From positions 186,001 through 250,000 of the forward strand of contig JAKZZE010000040.1 in assembly GCA_024220505.1 (NCBI GenBank): a stretch of DNA of 64,000 nucleotides, in the 5' to 3' direction. Source of the stretch: Rhizopus arrhizus (lineage: Eukaryota > Mucoromycota > Mucoromycetes > Mucorales > Rhizopodaceae). Positions 12,504 to 23,571 of the stretch are shown piece after piece. A program made the translations under genes and the position numbers. Below the pieces are notes generated by a model that made no database searches, was not told the origin of the DNA, and worked only from the letters and a program-made list of their open reading frames with translations. Numbering within the stretch: position 1 is the stretch's first letter; the number at the start of each line of letters is the position of its first letter.

Positions 12504-13755
12504 GGGTCAATAAAAAAAGAGTAGAAAGAGAGAAAAGAAGAAAAAAGAGAAGAGGAGGACAGGTTACACACCTTATACAATTCAGTTCAAAGGCCGACAT
12601 AAGGGCCAAGAGTTATTTTGACTGGTACCCAATTAGATATGTTTACAGGACATTCTTTAATAAATTTTCATATAATAAATAAATGATTATACTTTCATTG
12701 ATCTGAGCGTATTATTAAGTAGTACAGCCAAGAGATGTTTATTGAAAATGATCAAAAGAAGAGTTATGTTTGCTTTTTATTTCCACATGGCACATTAAAT
12801 TTTTGCTACAAGCGCTTTATAATGTCTCACTGACAATTTTATTCTGTCGCTTTTATTATGCTACAATTTATTAAATAGGCCTAAACTAAATAAGAAAAAA
12901 GCTCAGTATTAAGATTCATGTGTTTTATATCAAAAATAAAATGGTTCCTAAGTGATCCTATATGCATACAAAAAAAAAATGGTGAACTGTTTCTCGTGTT
13001 ACCCCGATACAAAAAACTTGCTGCTAACAGGTCTTACAAAAAAGAGTTACTGACAAACAAGAGCTATGATTCTAATTGTTGAATATGCTCATTTGTTTAC
13101 CAGAGCTCTGATATTATTATATTTCGATAGAGCATAATTAAGCAGCGCGCTATAACTGTAATAATTGTGGAAATAGTAAGATTCTAACACAAGTAATCTC
13201 CCTGCGGTTATGTCTGTGCACATTCCCATTTTTATACTTTATTGCAGTTTATGGAGGAAATAAAGGAAGAGAGGAGATGATTGAAACCATTTCTCCTTTA
13301 TAATCAAGAAATCATTCAAAACAAGCTTATCCTCCTTATATGTCTGATGTCAACTGATACTTTATAGTTCAGTGTAACATCCTATGCGGTTACTATCCCA
13401 TTTTTCAGTGATGTTGACAATAACAAGATTATATAAGTAACTATCCTACATATTGCTTACGAAAGATGAGCTATTGTTAATAAAGCGATTAATATAACTG
13501 AAAATTGTGTTGCCTCAGGCTATTTCATTATATAAACTTGAACACACATTCCCTGTCTCCTTTGTATTATAGACCCTATTGTATTCTCGGGATTAAATAA
13601 AGGAGAAAGTATACATTGATACAGTTTAATGTTACAATGAAACAAGGAGAAAAGCTAATTAAACATAATTTACAAGTTTCATAGTCGATCATTTATTTAT
13701 ATTTAAATAACATTTACGTTGCTTTCTCTTTCTTTTTTTTCCTCACTGCTTTACT
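12504..13755. other. intergenic, nothing recognised
   Basis: This 1.25 kb AT-rich stretch separates the divergent PMT and coiled-coil genes and probably holds both promoters. A pyrimidine-rich tract (13725-13745) lies just before the ATG at 13756. No conserved motif, RNA gene or repeat was recognised. Confidence 0.5.
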
Positions 13756-14292
13756 ATGAAATTGGACCAGCTATTTAATCACAAACATAATGAAATAAAA
13801 ATATTTCAGCCTGCGATCAAAGCGAATGGAGCCATTGTTATGAATAGGCCACGTACATCAATTGAAGAAGAAAATACGGAAGAAGTAATCGATTTTGATT
13901 TAGTTCAATTAATTCACCAAGAAAATTTAAGGTTAAAACAACAACTTTTGATTGAAAGAGAGTTTTATGAAACATGGAGACAAGGCAAACAAATAGCAGA
14001 ATATGAATTAATTCAATCCAATAAGGATAAACAAGATCTCGAAAGGAAACTTAAGTTACTACAAGTATCCAAAAACAAACGAAGATCATTTACGATTGGT
14101 ATGGCAAATCAATATTTTTATGAGCATAAAATACAAATATTATTAAATGAAATGGAGGCCATGGAAATTGAAGAATCAAAGCTATTTGAAAAATTGAACT
14201 TTAAAAGAAATGAATGTGAAGAATTAAAGCAAAAACTTGAATCAAAAGAACAAGAAATCAAACAGCTGAAATATGAATTACAGACAAAATAA
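13756..14292 (+). CDS. small coiled-coil protein, unidentified
   Basis: A single-exon frame of 178 residues starting at ATG 13756, directly after a pyrimidine-rich leader. The protein is charged and strongly helical. Heptad-like segments cover about residues 48-100 (LIHQENLRLKQQLLIEREF...) and 125-178 (NEMEAMEIEESKLFEKL... to the C-terminus). Between them is a basic patch with KNKRRSFTI, a possible basophilic kinase site. There is no signal peptide or membrane segment. I do not recognise the family. It lies 128 bases upstream of the Nudix gene on the same strand; the two are probably separate transcripts. Confidence 0.6.
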   Translation: MKLDQLFNHKHNEIKIFQPAIKANGAIVMNRPRTSIEEENTEEVIDFDLVQLIHQENLRLKQQLLIEREFYETWRQGKQIAEYELIQSNKDKQDLERKLKLLQVSKNKRRSFTIGMANQYFYEHKIQILLNEMEAMEIEESKLFEKLNFKRNECEELKQKLESKEQEIKQLKYELQTK

Positions 14293-14420
14293 ATAAATTT
14301 GAAACTCCCACTGATTTTTCATCCTTCTTTTACTCATGAATTCAAAATTACTAACGTGTGAGTTTTTTTTTTAATTGTTTAGTAAATAAGCATATAACTT
14401 ATTGTAAGATAGCAAATACA

Positions 14421-15441
14421 ATGATTCGTTCTTCTGCTAGTTTAATTATAGCTTCACCTATTCCAACTGAGTTATTGAAAAATAATAAAGGCAGTAACTA
14501 TCGTATTCTTATGGTTAAAAGGTAAATAACGTAACAAATGAAACAAAAAAGGAATCATACTAATACGCAACTATAGAAATGCTAACAGTAGCTTTATAAA
14601 TGCACACGTTTATCCGGGTGGTATCATTGATAAAGCGGATAGTGAATGGCCTCGCTTTAAAAGGTAAGCCCACCAATGTAGTAAGTAAGAACGACTTAAT
14701 AATAACAATAGTGGACAATCATTGCTTACGCAAAAGATATGTGCTATTCGAGAAACATTTGAAGAATCAGGGTTATTATTGGCTGATAAATGTCCAAGGA
14801 ATATCCATCACTGGAGATCCAGGGTACATCAAGATGCCTCACAGTTTCAAGCGATGTGTAACGAACTTGAATTAACACCTGCCGTTGAGAAATTATTACC
14901 TTTTGCAAATTGGATCACGCCGGTCAAAGAAAAAAAGAGATACAACACTAACTTCTTTTTAACTATCTTGGATCAATTTAAGACTCAAAAGGAGCACGAA
15001 GATTATTTGAATCATGTCATGGCCGACGGTACAGAGACACTTTCATTTGATTGGTTTAAACCTGAAGAAGGTACAAACATAAACATATATCCATCCAAGC
15101 ACCTTTCATTTAATTCATTATTTGTAGCATTGGCTAAATTTCAACAAAAGGAAATTATTATCATGCCACCTCAGTGGTACTCGCTTTATTTGATGTCACT
15201 CATTCAGGATTTCAAGGAACTGCATAAAGCAGGCAATAACATCTTTCGTACGAGTGATAATCAACTCATACCCATCTTACCGCAACCAAAAGCAAGCAAT
15301 AATTCAGAGTATGCGGGATACTTGGCTTACCCAGGAGATGAAGAATACGATAATGGGCAAAAGAATAAGAGACACCGTCTTTATTTTAAAGGGCGTCCAA
15401 TGAACGAGTACAAATTGGAAATCAACATTTCAAAGCTTTAA
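14421..15441 (+). CDS. NUDT19: Nudix hydrolase, NUDT19 type (acyl-CoA diphosphatase family)
   Basis: Three exons, 14421-14521, 14577-14663 and 14712-15441, join in frame to 305 residues. The protein opens with MIRSSASLIIASP and has AHVYPGGIIDKADSEW, then AIRETFEESGLLL. The latter is the REUXEEXGU half of the Nudix box, separated from the leading glycine by an insertion as in NUDT19. Later NWITPVKEKKRYNTNFFL also fits that family. Known NUDT19 proteins are peroxisomal and hydrolyse CoA and acyl-CoA esters. No clear C-terminal peroxisome tripeptide is present here (ends ISKL, with KL but not a perfect SKL context upstream), so localisation is open. It converges with IDH2, 95 bases away. Confidence 0.85.
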
Positions 15442-15536
15442 ATAAATGCTATTGTTTACTCATTTTTAGAAAGGAAAAGAAATTTGTTTTCAATAATATT
15501 TATTTAAATAATCAATAATTTTACACTCATTTTTCT

Positions 15537-17033
<1,497 letters not shown>

Positions 17034-18259
17034 GTTTAAATTTTTTTGGTAAACAGTGGGAGGAAGGAGGGACAAAATCGAAAAATTATAAAAAAAAATT
17101 TAGTTTCAAAAAATAATTAAGCGGGGGTTTTGCTGTACTTTCCAGGGCCCAATATCAAACACAAAAATTTTACACTGTACGTATCCTATTCTCCTTTTTA
17201 TTTTGTACGAAAATGATGAACTTAAAAGGCGATATAAGAACGGAATGTCCTTACTATTATTCGTGTCATTTTTGCTGTGAGCTGGGAGGCTTGTAATTTA
17301 GATATGGATAAATAGTTTAGTCGTGAATCGGACTTTTCTTTTACATCACGAAAATAGAAAAACGCAATTACACTCTACTGACAGCTAAATTCCATCTGAT
17401 AAGGACTTTGTGTTCACACGGATTCCTTTGATCTAAAAATACTGTTTTCTCAATATAAAAATAATGCTATACGATTAAACATATTTTTATTTATAAATAA
17501 TTAAACCTCTATTGGGCGCACGATTGTAATATTACATCTTTTCCGTCCGAGGCAGTTCATAAAGGAAGGATAGTGGTGACTAAAAAACCCTTTTCGGATC
17601 AAGGGTAAAAATGCTTTGGAAAAAGTGAATGGGATCAAGTATAAAACACACTAGTGAGAAGGAAAAGAGGGTAAAATAATGCTGTACACTATTTTCACAA
17701 ATTATTCGTATACCTTCAGAAAAAAAAATTGTGTAGTTTAAAAATAAAAATTGATAAATTTATTGATGCATGAATTGTACAAAAAAAAAAAAAAAGAATA
17801 TTACATTGGCTTATTGTTCAAGAAGTCCTCAATTTATCGGCTGAATATCTACAAAATCCTTAAAGATTGCTCAAAAGGATTCTGCTGTATGCATCTTCAC
17901 TTCTAGATGACAATGTCTCTTCTTACAAAAGCATTTTTCTTCTTTTTTTTTCTCCGTAGTTTTGCTTCATAGAATACACTAGATGCCAAAGGCACAGAAG
18001 ATAAAAAGGAAAGCTCAAGTACTGGTCAAATATAAGTTTATAAAAAAGAATAATAATCAAGTCTAATATCGGTTTCTTTTCTTTTTTTTTTACATTAGGA
18101 ATTCCTAATGGTACACATTCGGATGATGAAAATGAACCTCCTGAGAAAAGCTGTTCTTTTTAACATTATGAATCTATAAGAATATCAAGCTTATATTGTT
18201 GCTTATTACTGAAAAGCTCTTTTTAGTAAAGGAAGCTGTCACTGCCAACATCTCTAATA

Positions 18260-18295
18260 GGTAATGGCTAATGGCTAATGGCTAATGGCTAATGC
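18260..18295. repeat. tandem repeat of TAATGGC
   Basis: About four and a half copies in a row of the 7-base unit TAATGGC. Non-coding context, likely a polymorphic microsatellite. Confidence 0.9.
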
Positions 18296-18603
18296 AAATT
18301 ACACCCATGTGCAAACAAAAAGTAGGTAATGAACCAGTATAAGCTTAAAAATATAGATTCTTTATATTATTTGTCATGAAAAATAATAAAGCAATCTATT
18401 TACTTGAAAAGCAAAAACGCTGTGCTTGTATCTGTTAATTACATCTGCCTTGTAACAAAATGTGAACAGAGCTTCTTTATTTTTTATTTTTTTAGAATAC
18501 ACATGTATTCTTTTATTATAATGTAAAAACATTTGCATTTCTATAAAGTATATTTGCTGTTAGATTATCGCTTTCATTTGAATGATGAACCTTTTATTGC
18601 TAT

Positions 18604-18720
18604 GCTTTTTTTTCTTTTCATTAGGTCTTTTTTTTTATTTTCACTAGGTCTTTTTTTTTATTTTCACTAGGTCTTTTTTTTTATTTTCACTAGGTCTTTT
18701 TTTTCATTAGGTCTTTTTTA
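18604..18720. repeat. minisatellite, 24-25-base unit
   Basis: Four to five head-to-tail copies of a unit reading TTTTCACTAGGTC followed by a T-run and ATT. The last copies are shortened. Pyrimidine-rich on the plus strand and non-coding. Confidence 0.85.
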
Positions 18721-19112
18721 TTTTTTATTTTTAATTCTTCAGTTTCTTCTTTTTTTTTCCCAAACGCAACTATTTTGTTACGTTCTGTTACATGTTTCTA
18801 ATGAGCTAAGCTAAAAAGCACAGACTGCCTTCCTAACATGTGTTTTCTGATCAAAATAATCACAGTGCTTTTGATTTCCGCATTTTGCCTTCAACGATAG
18901 AGGAGAACAGGTTTTCCAAAAAGAGAGTATTTGAAAAAAAAAAATAATAACATTGTTTAATTTCTTTATTTTTTTCGCACCTAAATCTTTTTTCAAAATT
19001 CAAAAAGGTGCAATACAGAGCATTTTAATTTTTTTCGTTTATTCAAAGTTCTTCAAAACGTTGGTATTTTGATGTTAAAATTATTGACAATGTTGAAAAT
19101 CACCAATTATTT

Positions 19113-19520
19113 GCAGTGTGTTTAGCCGCACAAAGCGGGTGAAACAATCAAACATGCGAAAGAAGTATCCAACTAGCTCTTGGTAAAAGATTTTTTTTTA
19201 GAAAAGACTATGTAGACTGGGCCATTATGGGCATAATGACTCACCTTGGAGTGAATATTATAAAGAATAATATGGAAATATTTAAAAAAACAGGATCGAT
19301 CCAAAAAAAAAAGTGTATGGCTGCATAAAGCGGTGGTAGACAAAGCAGGTCAGGGGCAGAATCTTGCTACACGAGAGGAAATAATCGGTAGAAGAAGCAG
19401 TGGGTGGCCGTAAGGCAATGGATGGGCGACTGAACGCGCGAGAATAGTTGAGGCAATAGATGAATGCAAGAACAAAGGGCTTGTTAAGGATACATAAGAT
19501 TATAGTCACTTTATTTTAGT
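19113..19520 (-). mobile_element. LINE relics: 5' tip and 3' end joined head to tail
   Basis: 19182 to at least 19330 resembles the 3' end of the full LINE at 22893-23040: GGTAAAAGATTTT, then blocks matching GGGCATA and CTTGGAGTGAATATT in the same order. Similarity fades towards 19520. 19113-19165 resembles the LINE 5' tip (TTTAGCCG...CAATCAAA...CGAAAGAAG versus 28455-28498). Between them lie 16 unrelated bases (TATCCAACTAGCTCTT). No ORF survives. This repeats, in an older form, the junction seen at 22873-22893. Confidence 0.6.
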
Positions 19521-19549
19521 AAAAGGAATCAGATATGATCCTGAATAAT

Positions 19550-20825
19550 ATGTTGACATAACTTGGAATCATTTATAACATTATTCCCAACACAGATCAA
19601 TAAAATACTTTGATTAGATTTTTATATTAAGCTTTATTCATATTAACTTTACATAGACAAATAAGATGATATGGTTGTAATATAGTTTATTGATAATATG
19701 AGCATGTTGAATAAGGAATGACGATTACTTACCGGATCATCATTAGTCATGAAAACATTTATCCTAACTGAGATATTATTGTTAGCAATGATATCCAATC
19801 ACGGAACTAAATGTCTTTATTCATCCGTACCGTCTCCTTAAATAGTCCTTTATCCAGAGTTATCTGAAACCATCCCAATAGCATAATTGACAATACAAAC
19901 TAGGAACAGGCTAAACTAATAATTAGAAATAGTAATCATCTATTCTGTCAAGTTGATTATAAATCTGTCCTAATTCTTTATCCGTATCATGTCTATAAAT
20001 ACTCTTACTTTTTGCATGTAGAATTTATTTTTTAAATCTTAATTATAGTTATCTTAAATTAATAAAGAGACACCAAGTTCTAACAGTATTTCTTTATCTT
20101 TGTTGCTATATTACATTTTACCTAAAACTCCCCTCTCCTAAACAGGGCTGATAATTTTCAAGTAGGTGTTAAATAGGGCCTAGTGGGCACGGAAGGCAAT
20201 GCTAGCAGATTCAAAGGTAATGTTGTATCCACACAACTAGTAAAGTGAACATTCATGGATAAACGTGAGATCTCCGCAATAGCCAACTTTGCCCTGTTGT
20301 CTCTATCGGCGTTCCCACGACTATATCGGAACCTGATTACAACAACGGCAGTTCAATCCAACCTTATTCGATAATTATCGTTAGATCAATAATTTATCTA
20401 CTTCATTGTCCCTTGATTCGTCAAGAAGACATCGGCTATTGATTATCCACTGTGGTATTTACACATATAATAAAGTAATACTGTAAATTACTACGAGCAA
20501 TGATCATCCAAATTAGGAATATCGGACATTGTATTATGCCACGTCAAATAAAATTATATCCCGATCCACTCCAGAATATTCTAACAAGTTCCTGAATCAG
20601 GATTAATAATTACTTCTTGATAAAAGATGTTAAACAATACCAATCATATAATTAACGCATCGTCTAATATCGATTAATAATCAATAATCATATACTGTGA
20701 ATACTATTATTTAGCCGTGGATAGAAAAGTATAAATACCCTCATATTTTTAACTTGAATAAAGGACAATCTACTTTGAGTCTCACTTATTTTTATATTTG
20801 TTGATTGACTTAGTACTTTTTTATA
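19550..20825 (+). other. LTR-like sequence, possibly remnants of an LTR retroelement
   Basis: Two stretches have promoter-plus-polyadenylation layouts typical of LTRs. One has TATAAATAC at about 20002, followed by AATAAAG at about 20060. The other has TATAAATAC at about 20730, followed by AATAAAGG at about 20757. Both are AT-rich with TG-like starts (19550; 20407). Between them is a less AT-rich stretch with a C-rich tract (ACTCCCCTCTCC) and a possible 39-codon frame from 20254. The right stretch is interrupted at TA 20824 by a Tc1-like element and resumes at 22466-22486. I found no protein domain and no convincing pair of identical LTRs, so this is a weak call. Confidence 0.3.
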
Positions 20826-22463
20826 CAGTGGGTCAAAAAGCTGCACCAACCTAACCTAATTTTTCGGAAATAAGAGCATAGGTCTGTCAGTTTTATAGCA
20901 AACATTATGAAACTTGAACCAAACAAAGTTAATACTATTATGATTTATTGACAAAAATTTCAAAGTCAGAAGCTGAGTATACGCTTAAAGCGCGCCCAGA
21001 AAAAAGCGGAGGTCGGTTGGTGCAGTTTTTTGACTTTCTTAAAATCGAGTGGATCCACCCTTTTCTGCTAATACTGCTTGTATTCTGTCGGGCAAATTGT
21101 CTATATAGTTGATGCATTGTTTCTTAGTAAATGAATTCCATTCATTTTCGATTCTTTCCCACAGTTCATGGATGCTGGTCGCCCTATTATCATACATGCT
21201 CAGCTTTAACTTCAAATGATGCCATACATGTTCAACAGGATTAAAATCTGGACTTTGTGATGGTCAATCGTCAATGTAAACCATGCCCCTATCTTTCATT
21301 CATTGCGTTGTGAACTTTGATCGATGTTTACGATCATTGTCGTGCTGAAATACCGATGGTTTCCAATTCAGACCATAGTACTTCATGGTGTCCTTCAGAC
21401 TTGTAGCAAGAATTTCTTGGTATAGCTCTGAATTCATGGTACCATCATAGACCTAACATGCGTATCCAGGTCCTGCGCTGGTTATACAACCCCATAACAT
21501 GAGACCGCCGCCTCCATGCTTCACAGTAACGTCGATATGGTGGGGGTGTAAACGATCGCATTTTTTCTTCCAATAATATTTGCAACCATCAGAGCCCCAA
21601 ATGTTAATTTTGGTCTCACCAGAAAATATCACACGCCACCAATCATGTACTGTCCAGTATTGATGCTTTTTTGCCCATGTCAATCGAGCCTTCTTATGCT
21701 TTTCAGTCAATAATGGCTTCTTCTTTTTGATCTCAGCATAAATTTCAACTGAATGTAAAACATTAATGGCCGATTGATACGACATAGGGTGTCCAAGCTC
21801 CTCCAACTTCATTTGAATATCCTTGGCAGTCTTCAGATAGCCCGTGAGTACTTGTCTCTTGATGTATCGACGCGTTGATTTTGCCACAATGCTCGATTTA
21901 TCTCCGCTTTTACGTATTCTATTGTGCATCCTGTTATTTGCATACCTATTAACGGTATTTCTATGCACTCAAACTCGTTTCCCAATGACTGTGGGGTCAA
22001 CGCTATCTTCCAATAGTGGTTTGATACTGTTTTGAACATCGAATGGAGCCTTTTTGGGCATTTCTAATGATGGATAGACACTGGCGATGTATGATGCGTT
22101 TGGGTAAAGTATGAAAGAAAAAAAAAAGAAAAATAATTGCAAAAAACTTTATTATAAGATCCCCAGTGTGACTACATACTCCACAGACTAATTTATATCT
22201 GCCGGAATGGCCTCAGTCCGGGCATATAGTGTCAAACCCACTTTTATTTTAAAAGTCAAAAAACTGCACCAACCGACCTCCGCTTTTTTCTGGGCGCGCT
22301 TTAAGCGTATACTCAGCTTCTGACTTTGAAATTTTTGTCAATAAATCATAATAGTATTAACTTTGTTTGGTTCAAGTTTCATAATGTTTGCTATAAAACT
22401 GACAGACCTATGCTCTTATTTCCAAAAAATTAGGTTAGGTTGGTGCAGTTTTTTGACCCACTG
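20826..22463 (-). mobile_element. Tc1/mariner-type transposon, DD35E family, 214-base inverted repeats
   Basis: The element is bounded by CAGTGGGTCAAAAA... and its inverse. It is flanked by the TA target duplication at 20824-20825 and 22464-22465. The terminal inverted repeats run about 20826-21037 and 22250-22463 and are nearly identical. Each contains the outer motif GTCAAAAARCTGCACCAACC again at its inner edge in inverted orientation (GGTTGGTGCAGTTTTTTGAC, 21015-21034 on the left). Each end could therefore fold back on itself. The single internal gene is a dead transposase on the minus strand. It sits inside LTR-like sequence. Confidence 0.92.
21039..22061 (-). pseudogene. dead Tc1-like transposase
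   Basis: Start ATG at 22061 (MPKKAPFDVQ), end TAA at 21039-21041. An N-terminal helix-turn-helix region is followed by the DDE domain: GSDGCKYYWKKK, LMLWGCITSAGPG, FQHDND, PSQSPDFNPVEHVW. The spacing from the second D to E is 35. It is broken by in-frame stops at about 21973 (TGA), at 21453-21455 (TAG), at 21300-21302 (TGA) and at 21264-21266 (TGA). Three of these sit where related copies have Trp. The first catalytic Asp is also lost: the motif reads FSGET (21618-21620) instead of FSDET. It therefore cannot encode an active enzyme. Confidence 0.88.
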
Positions 22464-22486
22464 TATTATAAACCCTAAATATCACA

Positions 22487-22873
22487 CAGGTTGGCCCATA
22501 AGAGTGGGGTTCGTGATGTAATTGATGTCCATATCAACCTTGGGTTTGCCGGAAGGTTGTCGCGCGAGGTCGGCGGGGAAAATTGGCGGAGAACGATCGG
22601 CGAGGGTGCGCTTAGTAGCGGCAGGTGGCTCAGGGGATGCGGGAGCTTGTTTGTTGTTGATGCTGTTGCTGTTCTTCTTGGTGTTGAGTAAAGAAGTCTT
22701 TTGTGGATATCTTGATGGTTTTTGGACTTCAGAAGGTGAGACTTGCAAAGAAGTGTTTACTGTGGATGGATTGATTGAACTAATCTTGGATAGAAGGGTT
22801 TTTCTTTAAAGAAGTGCGTACGGGTGATTGTTTAGCCGAAAATTGGTATAACAATCAAAAACACGAAAGAAAG
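22487..22873 (-). mobile_element. LINE copy, 5' fragment only
   Basis: Nearly identical to 28100-28498, the 5' end of the full LINE, with a few substitutions and one extra codon. It encodes the start of ORF1 up to ...NPTLMGQP and then stops abruptly at 22487. It lies immediately downstream (minus strand) of the full copy's 3' end, separated by 19 bases. The break at 22487 adjoins LTR-like sequence, so the rest of this copy was lost or never copied. Confidence 0.85.
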
Positions 22874-23571
22874 TTAATCCCATCATTCCTCAGGTAAAAG
22901 ATTTTTGTTTATTGAAGGCTATGGAGACGTGGCCAGTATGGGCATATTGTCTCGTCTTGGAGTGAATATTTAGATTTATATGGGATATGAATAAAAAAAC
23001 AGTATAGACTGAAAAAAAAAGGAGGTGTGAGCTGCATGAATAGGAGCTTGATTTTGTTTTCTAGTAGTGGTCGCGTAGTGAGCCAGGAGTTTGATTTTGC
23101 GATTTGGTTGATGTGGGGAGGGCCAAAGGATTAGGCAGCGGTGGTAGTACGTTGTAACGAGTATATGTCTGTTTGATAGATTGAAACAGTGATTTAAGAG
23201 CTATTGTAGCTTGAATACAGATAGTATTAAGAGAGATAGTAATAGCTATGACAAAGGGGGTTAGTAGTAGAATTAATATCCAAAGGGATATAAGATGAGT
23301 TTTTTTTTTTTTTTTTTTTCTTCTTTTTGATGCTATATAAAAGGGAGCCAGCAGTCGAAGATTGGGCGGAGAAGGAATAAGGCCGAGTGGTCTAGAGTAG
23401 GAATAAAATATATTTTTGTTTGTTATTTTTTTTTCTTTTCTTTTTTACTTTTTTTTTTCTTTTTCTGTTTCTTTTTTCTTTTTCTTTTTTACTTTTTCTC
23501 TTTTTTTATTTTTTTTTTTTATTTTTTATTTTACTTTTTACTTTTTATGCTTTTAATATATTGGATATGCG

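Larger units (their letters stand above)
17034..19112. other. intergenic, low-complexity tracts
   Basis: This 2 kb AT-rich stretch follows the IDH2 5' end and includes its promoter. It contains two short tandem repeats (listed separately) and many T tracts. A weak possible two-exon mini gene at 17982-18163 was considered and not called. Nothing else was recognised. Confidence 0.5.

Noticed and set aside
17982..18163. Possible two-exon mini gene (MPKAQKIKRKAQ... joined to ...SDDENEPPEKSCSF)
   Set aside because: The donor is weak and the product very short; chance open frames of this size are common in such AT-rich DNA.
18604..18720. Regular repeat considered as a CRISPR-like array
   Set aside because: There are no unique spacers; it is a continuous tandem minisatellite in a eukaryotic genome.
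18811..18996. Minus-strand 61-codon frame with several Cys and His
   Set aside because: No spacing that fits a known zinc motif and surrounded by low-complexity sequence.
23280..23560. Long T-rich tract as a possible origin or terminator
   Set aside because: It lies in the LINE 3' UTR and is explained by low-complexity expansion; nothing else supports a replication or termination role.
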